Below, piece by piece: positions 14,800 to 17,428 of a stretch of 17,428 bases of DNA (position 1 is its first letter; every line of letters starts with the position of its first letter). The DNA lies in NCBI GenBank assembly GCA_002395135.1, contig DGWC01000016.1:221-17648 (forward strand), read 5' to 3'. Below the pieces are notes generated by a model that worked only from the letters and a program-made list of their open reading frames with translations, ran no database searches and was not told the DNA's origin. The stretch is from Prevotella sp. UBA4268 (GTDB lineage Bacteria; Bacteroidota; Bacteroidia; Bacteroidales; Bacteroidaceae). The position numbers were made by a program, and so were the translations under genes.

Positions 14800-14835
14800 A
14801 TTATTATCTTGTTCCACTAATATTAACTATTCTTT

Positions 14836-14985
14836 CTATTCACTGTCACCACCGATATTTGCTCTTGAAAAGATTTCAGGATGTTCGCCATATAAGAAGT
14901 GAACGACATTACAAAGCCACACATCTTGTTTAAACCCTTCAAGGTTTTCCACTTGATAGGTGCCTCTTTCGAATGTCAATTCCAT
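14836..14985 (-). CDS. Small ORF of 49 codons, coupled to the DUF1810 gene, function unknown
   Basis: Short ORF whose ATG (14985-14983) comes one base after the TGA of the DUF1810 gene (14989-14987), the arrangement TGATATG favouring re-initiation. It reads MELTFERGTYQVENLEG, then FKQDVWLCNVVHFLYGEHPE and IFSRANIGGDSE before TAG at 14836. Composition looks protein-like, with aromatic and hydrophobic residues mid-way and no long repeats, but I recognise no family. It fills the otherwise empty gap of about 190 bases before the sirtuin ATG. It could be a genuine small protein of the ADP-ribose cluster, a relic of a longer gene, or chance. Confidence 0.45.
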   Translation of the reverse strand: MELTFERGTYQVENLEGFKQDVWLCNVVHFLYGEHPEIFSRANIGGDSE

Positions 14986-14986
14986 A

Positions 14987-15400
14987 TCACCAATGATATT
15001 TGTTAATTACTTGTTTGAACACGGGTTCATCAGAGATTGAGGCAAACAAGAGCATGCATGTTCGTAGTTTCATCACGCCCAGATTGCTGAAGACATCAAA
15101 TATCGGCTTGTCTATTTCCAACAGGACCTGTGCTGCCTTTATGAGTCTTTCTCTTAATATTGGATGTTCCAAATATGCTTTTGCCTCTTCACGTCCATCA
15201 AGTCCGTAGAAATCAGTCAACTGGCTTGTCCCTTTTCTTTTTAACTGAGGATAGACATATCGAATCCAGCATTCGAATCCGAGTCTGCCCTCTTGGATAT
15301 CTTTCAAAGCCAGTTCATACAAGGTGCAATCACCTCTTTTGCCATCCTGGGCCGTAAGAAAACGCCCTAGTCCTTCTTTGTTAATGTTTCCTTCTGTCAT
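14987..15400 (-). CDS. DUF1810 family protein
   Basis: A 137-residue soluble protein with the features of DUF1810: RFLTAQD near 13-19, the Tyr/Leu-rich TLYELALKDIQEGRLG followed by CWIRYVYPQL at about 44-53 (family hWxxxxFPQL), GTSQLTDFYGLDGREEAKAYLEHPILRERL at about 57-86 read in sequence (family Y-x-I-x-x-x-x-E-A-x-x-Y-L-x-H-P-x-L), and a C-terminal KLRTCMLLFAS. The expected length is about 140-150 residues, so it is essentially complete, possibly a few residues short at the C-terminus (ends NKYHW). No biochemical function is established to my knowledge. Its presence between a sirtuin and Nudix/ADP-ribosylglycohydrolase genes suggests a role connected with NAD-derived nucleotides. It starts 64 bases after the Nudix gene. 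Confidence 0.85.
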   Translation of the reverse strand: MTEGNINKEGLGRFLTAQDGKRGDCTLYELALKDIQEGRLGFECWIRYVYPQLKRKGTSQLTDFYGLDGREEAKAYLEHPILRERLIKAAQVLLEIDKPIFDVFSNLGVMKLRTCMLLFASISDEPVFKQVINKYHW

Positions 15401-15464
15401 GTTATTTTAGTTAGACCTCGCATTATTAATGCCAAAAACTCCGAAAAGGTAAACAACTGAGATG

Positions 15465-16157
15465 TCAGAATTCCAGACGAAAGCCTTTTTCCTTCATTTC
15501 GCTGTAACTCTCAGGGTTGAACTTATAGAGGAATGCCACTTTCTTGTTGGGCATTGGGAGCGTCTCTTCCAACTGAGTAAGAATGCCCAGTTTCAGCATC
15601 TTATTACTAAAGTTGCGGCGGTCGAACTTCACACTGAGAATGGCCTCGTAGAGATGCTGCAACTGAGTCATCGTGAATTGCTCAGGCAGCAGTTCAAAAC
15701 CGATTGGTTCAAAATGAATCTGGCGACGCAGTTCATTGGTGGCCTCCCGCAGAATCAAGTCGTGGTCGAATGCCAGCGAGGGCACCTTGTCGAGCGGGAA
15801 CCACTGGGCTTTGGCTGCATCGTCGCCAGCCTTTACCTCGCTGAGACGCACCAAGGCGAAGTAGGCGATGGTGATGACTCGCTCACGAGGGTCGCGGTCC
15901 ACGGCAGAGAAGGCATGAAACTGGTGGATGTAGGCATCCTCAAGTCCGGTCTCTTCCTTTAGTTCACGCTTCGCGCCTTGCAGGGCAGTCTCGTCCATTT
16001 TCAGGAATCCTCCAGGGAAGGCCCAGCGGCCCTTGAAGGGTTCAATACCCCTTTCTACCAGTAGGACATTCAGACGTGTTCCGTCGAATCCGAAAATCAC
16101 GCAATCCGTTGTAACACTCGGATGCGGATATTTATAATGATACTTTAGTTCTTCCAT
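15465..16157 (-). CDS. Nudix protein with winged-helix-like C-terminus (NrtR-type regulator and/or ADP-ribose hydrolase)
   Basis: A 230-residue two-domain protein. The N-terminal Nudix domain (~12-145) has an intact box G50-x5-E56-x7-R64-E65-x-x-E68-E69-x-G71-L72, so hydrolysis of ADP-ribose or another nucleoside diphosphate linked to X is possible. The segment from ~150 (QFTMTQLQHLYEAILSV, then DRRNFSNKMLKLGIL and NKKVAFLYKFNPESY) matches the winged-helix domain of NrtR-type Nudix-related regulators, which control NAD or, in Bacteroides, arabinose genes by sensing ADP-ribose-like or sugar effectors through the Nudix domain. Many regulators of this family lose catalytic residues; here none is lost, so it may be enzyme, regulator or both. 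It starts 13 bases after the ADP-ribosylglycohydrolase gene, clearly one operon, which supports ADP-ribose as ligand. Confidence 0.85.
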   Translation of the reverse strand: MEELKYHYKYPHPSVTTDCVIFGFDGTRLNVLLVERGIEPFKGRWAFPGGFLKMDETALQGAKRELKEETGLEDAYIHQFHAFSAVDRDPRERVITIAYFALVRLSEVKAGDDAAKAQWFPLDKVPSLAFDHDLILREATNELRRQIHFEPIGFELLPEQFTMTQLQHLYEAILSVKFDRRNFSNKMLKLGILTQLEETLPMPNKKVAFLYKFNPESYSEMKEKGFRLEF

Positions 16158-16170
16158 AATAATTAATCTG

Positions 16171-16992
16171 TTATTTTAGACTACAAACCGCGTTGAACCT
16201 GTCAATTACATCAACCAATGGAGGTTCAAGCCTGTCGAGACAATCGTTAAGAATATCGTCAGGAACCTCACAGACAGCAGCCGCAATACCTCCGGCAATG
16301 GCTCCCTGTGTATCGGCATCGCCACCGAGTGAGACGGCTTCCCTGACAGTAAACTCATATCCTTTAGGAGAATCCAGATTCTTAAACGCACAATAAATTG
16401 CCTCAGGAACAGATCCTTGACATGTTACATCAAAAGAGTAAAATTTGCGTATATCATCCCAATCTTTCTTTATTCCATCTAAATCATAGAAACAATGATT
16501 CTTTAGGAATTTCTGTCCTTTCTCAAACCATTCATCGTTTCTCAACAAAAAGATTGTTGCGGCAACAGCCTGTGCTCCGATAATTCCTTCAGGATGATTA
16601 TGAGTCACTTCTGCTGAGATTTGTGCCAACTGCAGGGCCTCTTCAAACGATTTGGCATAATAACCACAGGGACTCACACGCATGGCTGAACCATTACCAA
16701 AAGAATTGTATGGTTCCGTCCATTTGTTCTCCAACCACCTTCTGAACATACCTCCGTATCCGACATGAGGATATTCCTCGCCATAGCGGTGCATGATTTT
16801 GACCAACTGTTCATGTGAGTGTTTGGAATCCTCCACCAACCACTCTGCTACAGCACAGGTCATCACTGTATCGTCAGTAAATTTTGACCGCGGAGTGAAC
16901 AACTTGAAATTCCAATCCTTTGTCTTGTGGAACTCATAGGCCGAACCAATGATGTCGCCACAAACTGCTCCGATAATACCTTTGTTTTGCAT
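16171..16992 (-). CDS. ADP-ribosylglycohydrolase family protein (DraG-like)
   Basis: A 273-residue all-helical dinuclear Mg hydrolase removing ADP-ribose from proteins or small molecules. Seen: GAVCGDIIGSAYEF at 8-21, TDDTVMT at 39-45 with metal ligands T39, D40, D41, GNGSAMRVSP at 99-108, THNHPEG at 130-136, and SLGGDADTQGAIAGGIAAA at 221-239 whose D225, D227 and T228 complete the metal site. Length and all motifs are normal, so it should be active. Its target is unknown: no nitrogenase or ADP-ribosyltransferase gene occurs in the window. It is the first gene of the minus-strand cluster with the Nudix/NrtR-like gene, DUF1810 and the sirtuin, implying release of free ADP-ribose that the Nudix protein could cleave or sense. 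I see no TAnnTTTG box in the 106-base upstream gap. Confidence 0.92.
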   Translation of the reverse strand: MQNKGIIGAVCGDIIGSAYEFHKTKDWNFKLFTPRSKFTDDTVMTCAVAEWLVEDSKHSHEQLVKIMHRYGEEYPHVGYGGMFRRWLENKWTEPYNSFGNGSAMRVSPCGYYAKSFEEALQLAQISAEVTHNHPEGIIGAQAVAATIFLLRNDEWFEKGQKFLKNHCFYDLDGIKKDWDDIRKFYSFDVTCQGSVPEAIYCAFKNLDSPKGYEFTVREAVSLGGDADTQGAIAGGIAAAVCEVPDDILNDCLDRLEPPLVDVIDRFNAVCSLK

Positions 16993-17043
16993 TCAGTTCG
17001 TTTTAATAGTTTATTAAAAGATATCTATTTTCAGTATAATGGC

Positions 17044-17062
17044 CATGGTTGCCATTTGCAAG
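17044..17062. other. Short inverted repeat upstream of the ADP-ribosylglycohydrolase gene
   Basis: AATGGC and GCCATT surround a seven-base centre, about 50-70 bases upstream of the ATG at 16992. With a dedicated Nudix-type regulator in the operon this is a possible operator, but six-base arms are short and chance is a fair explanation. Confidence 0.25.
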
Positions 17063-17098
17063 AGTCTTGTGTCTCTTTAACTATATTTTAACACAATC

Positions 17099-17428
17099 CT
17101 ATGCGGCAATGGGCAGATCCTTAAAATCCGCCCCCTCTTTCATCTCCATTATTTTCATCAATACTTTCTTTTTCTTACTCTTCACACTATTACCATTCTT
17201 ATATCCAATCCTCCTAGCAATCTCCTCCATTCTACATCCATCCACATAATAACTCTCCAATATCATCCTATCCACCTCCTTCAACTTACTCCAGATTCTT
17301 TCCAGCTTCTCATATCTCTCATCCTCATTCCCTCTCTCATCCATCACATCAAAGATCTCCACAATTCCTCTTTCATCATCCTCTCTCACTTCATATCCTC
17401 TTTCCATAATCCTATCCAAACTCTCAAT
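17099..17428 (-). CDS. Sigma-70 family RNA polymerase sigma factor, C-terminal part (5' end outside window)
   Basis: The minus-strand frame is open to the right edge (reading IESLDRIMERGYE), so only the last ~109 residues are visible. A sigma region 4-like helix-turn-helix occupies about the middle: LERIWSKLKEVDRMILESYYVDG, then CRMEEIARRIGYKNGNSVKSKKKKVL, the pattern seen in short ECF-like sigma factors of Bacteroidetes, where the recognition helix is followed by a K/R-rich run. The upstream part (EDDERGIVEIFDVMDERGNEDER) would be the acidic linker between regions 2 and 4. Region 2 is missing from the window. The coding strand is extremely rich in A and G, with Arg almost always AGA/AGG, unlike the neighbouring genes. 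It is separated from the ADP-ribosylglycohydrolase gene by 106 bases and is probably an independent unit. Confidence 0.75.
   Translation of the reverse strand: MESLDRIMERGYEVREDDERGIVEIFDVMDERGNEDERYEKLERIWSKLKEVDRMILESYYVDGCRMEEIARRIGYKNGNSVKSKKKKVLMKIMEMKEGADFKDLPIAA

Noticed and set aside
14800..14817. GTG start six codons upstream for the sirtuin
   Set aside because: ATG 14799 gives the usual short N-terminus before the NAD-binding motif; the extra residues MEQDNN add nothing conserved.
14092..16992. Idea that the cluster is a toxin-antitoxin DarT/DarG or ADP-ribosyltransferase toxin system
   Set aside because: No ADP-ribosyltransferase, macrodomain or DarT-like protein is encoded in the window; only removal and sensing functions are visible.
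1..17428. CRISPR arrays, tRNA/rRNA genes, insertion sequences, known riboswitches
   Set aside because: Reading both strands I saw no regularly spaced repeats, no cloverleaf with a terminal CCA, no transposase-like protein and no terminal inverted repeats with target duplication.

Overview
The window looks like chromosomal DNA of a Bacteroidales bacterium, most likely Prevotella or a close relative. Reasons: family content typical of that order (DUF2723 membrane protein, DUF4827 lipoprotein, DUF4112, a sirtuin without zinc cysteines, ExuT-like sugar-acid permease), promoters of the Bacteroidetes type (TAnnTTTG at -7), and few recognisable Shine-Dalgarno sites. The genus is an inference from protein recall, not a measurement.

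Layout. (1) 1-2644, + strand: the 3' end of a DUF2723 protein, a small NodB-type polysaccharide deacetylase, and queG (tRNA queuosine), whose start overlaps the deacetylase stop. A strong hairpin lies in the first codons of queG. (2) 2743-8784, + strand: a sugar-acid catabolic operon behind a clear promoter with a palindromic operator-like site. It encodes an RraA/HMG-aldolase-type protein, an SDR dehydrogenase, an ExuT-like MFS permease, a UxaA SAF-domain small subunit, a mandelate-racemase-group dehydratase, a UxaA catalytic large subunit, and a translationally coupled DUF4112 membrane protein. The inferred logic is import of a hexonate or hexuronate-derived acid, dehydration by two unrelated enzymes to 2-keto-3-deoxy acids, then oxidation and aldol cleavage. 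The substrate cannot be read from sequence.

(3) 8803-13081, - strand: housekeeping genes for a sugar-phosphate nucleotidyltransferase, NrnA-type DHH phosphoesterase, DUF4827 lipoprotein and a GlmM-type phosphohexomutase, with two internal promoters and one hairpin terminator just ahead of glmM.

(4) 13338-16992, - strand: a visibly more AT-rich stretch whose genes share an NAD/ADP-ribose theme: ADP-ribosylglycohydrolase, a Nudix protein with an NrtR-like C-terminal extension, a DUF1810 protein, a tightly coupled 49-codon ORF, a Sir2 deacylase, and a membrane-anchored protein of unknown function. This is the best candidate in the window for an under-described system: a possible protein-deacylation/ADP-ribose turnover module.

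(5) 17099-17428, - strand: the 3' part of a sigma-70 family factor with an extraordinarily purine-rich coding strand. I saw no tRNA, rRNA, CRISPR array or insertion sequence. No gene-free gap exceeds about 260 bases.
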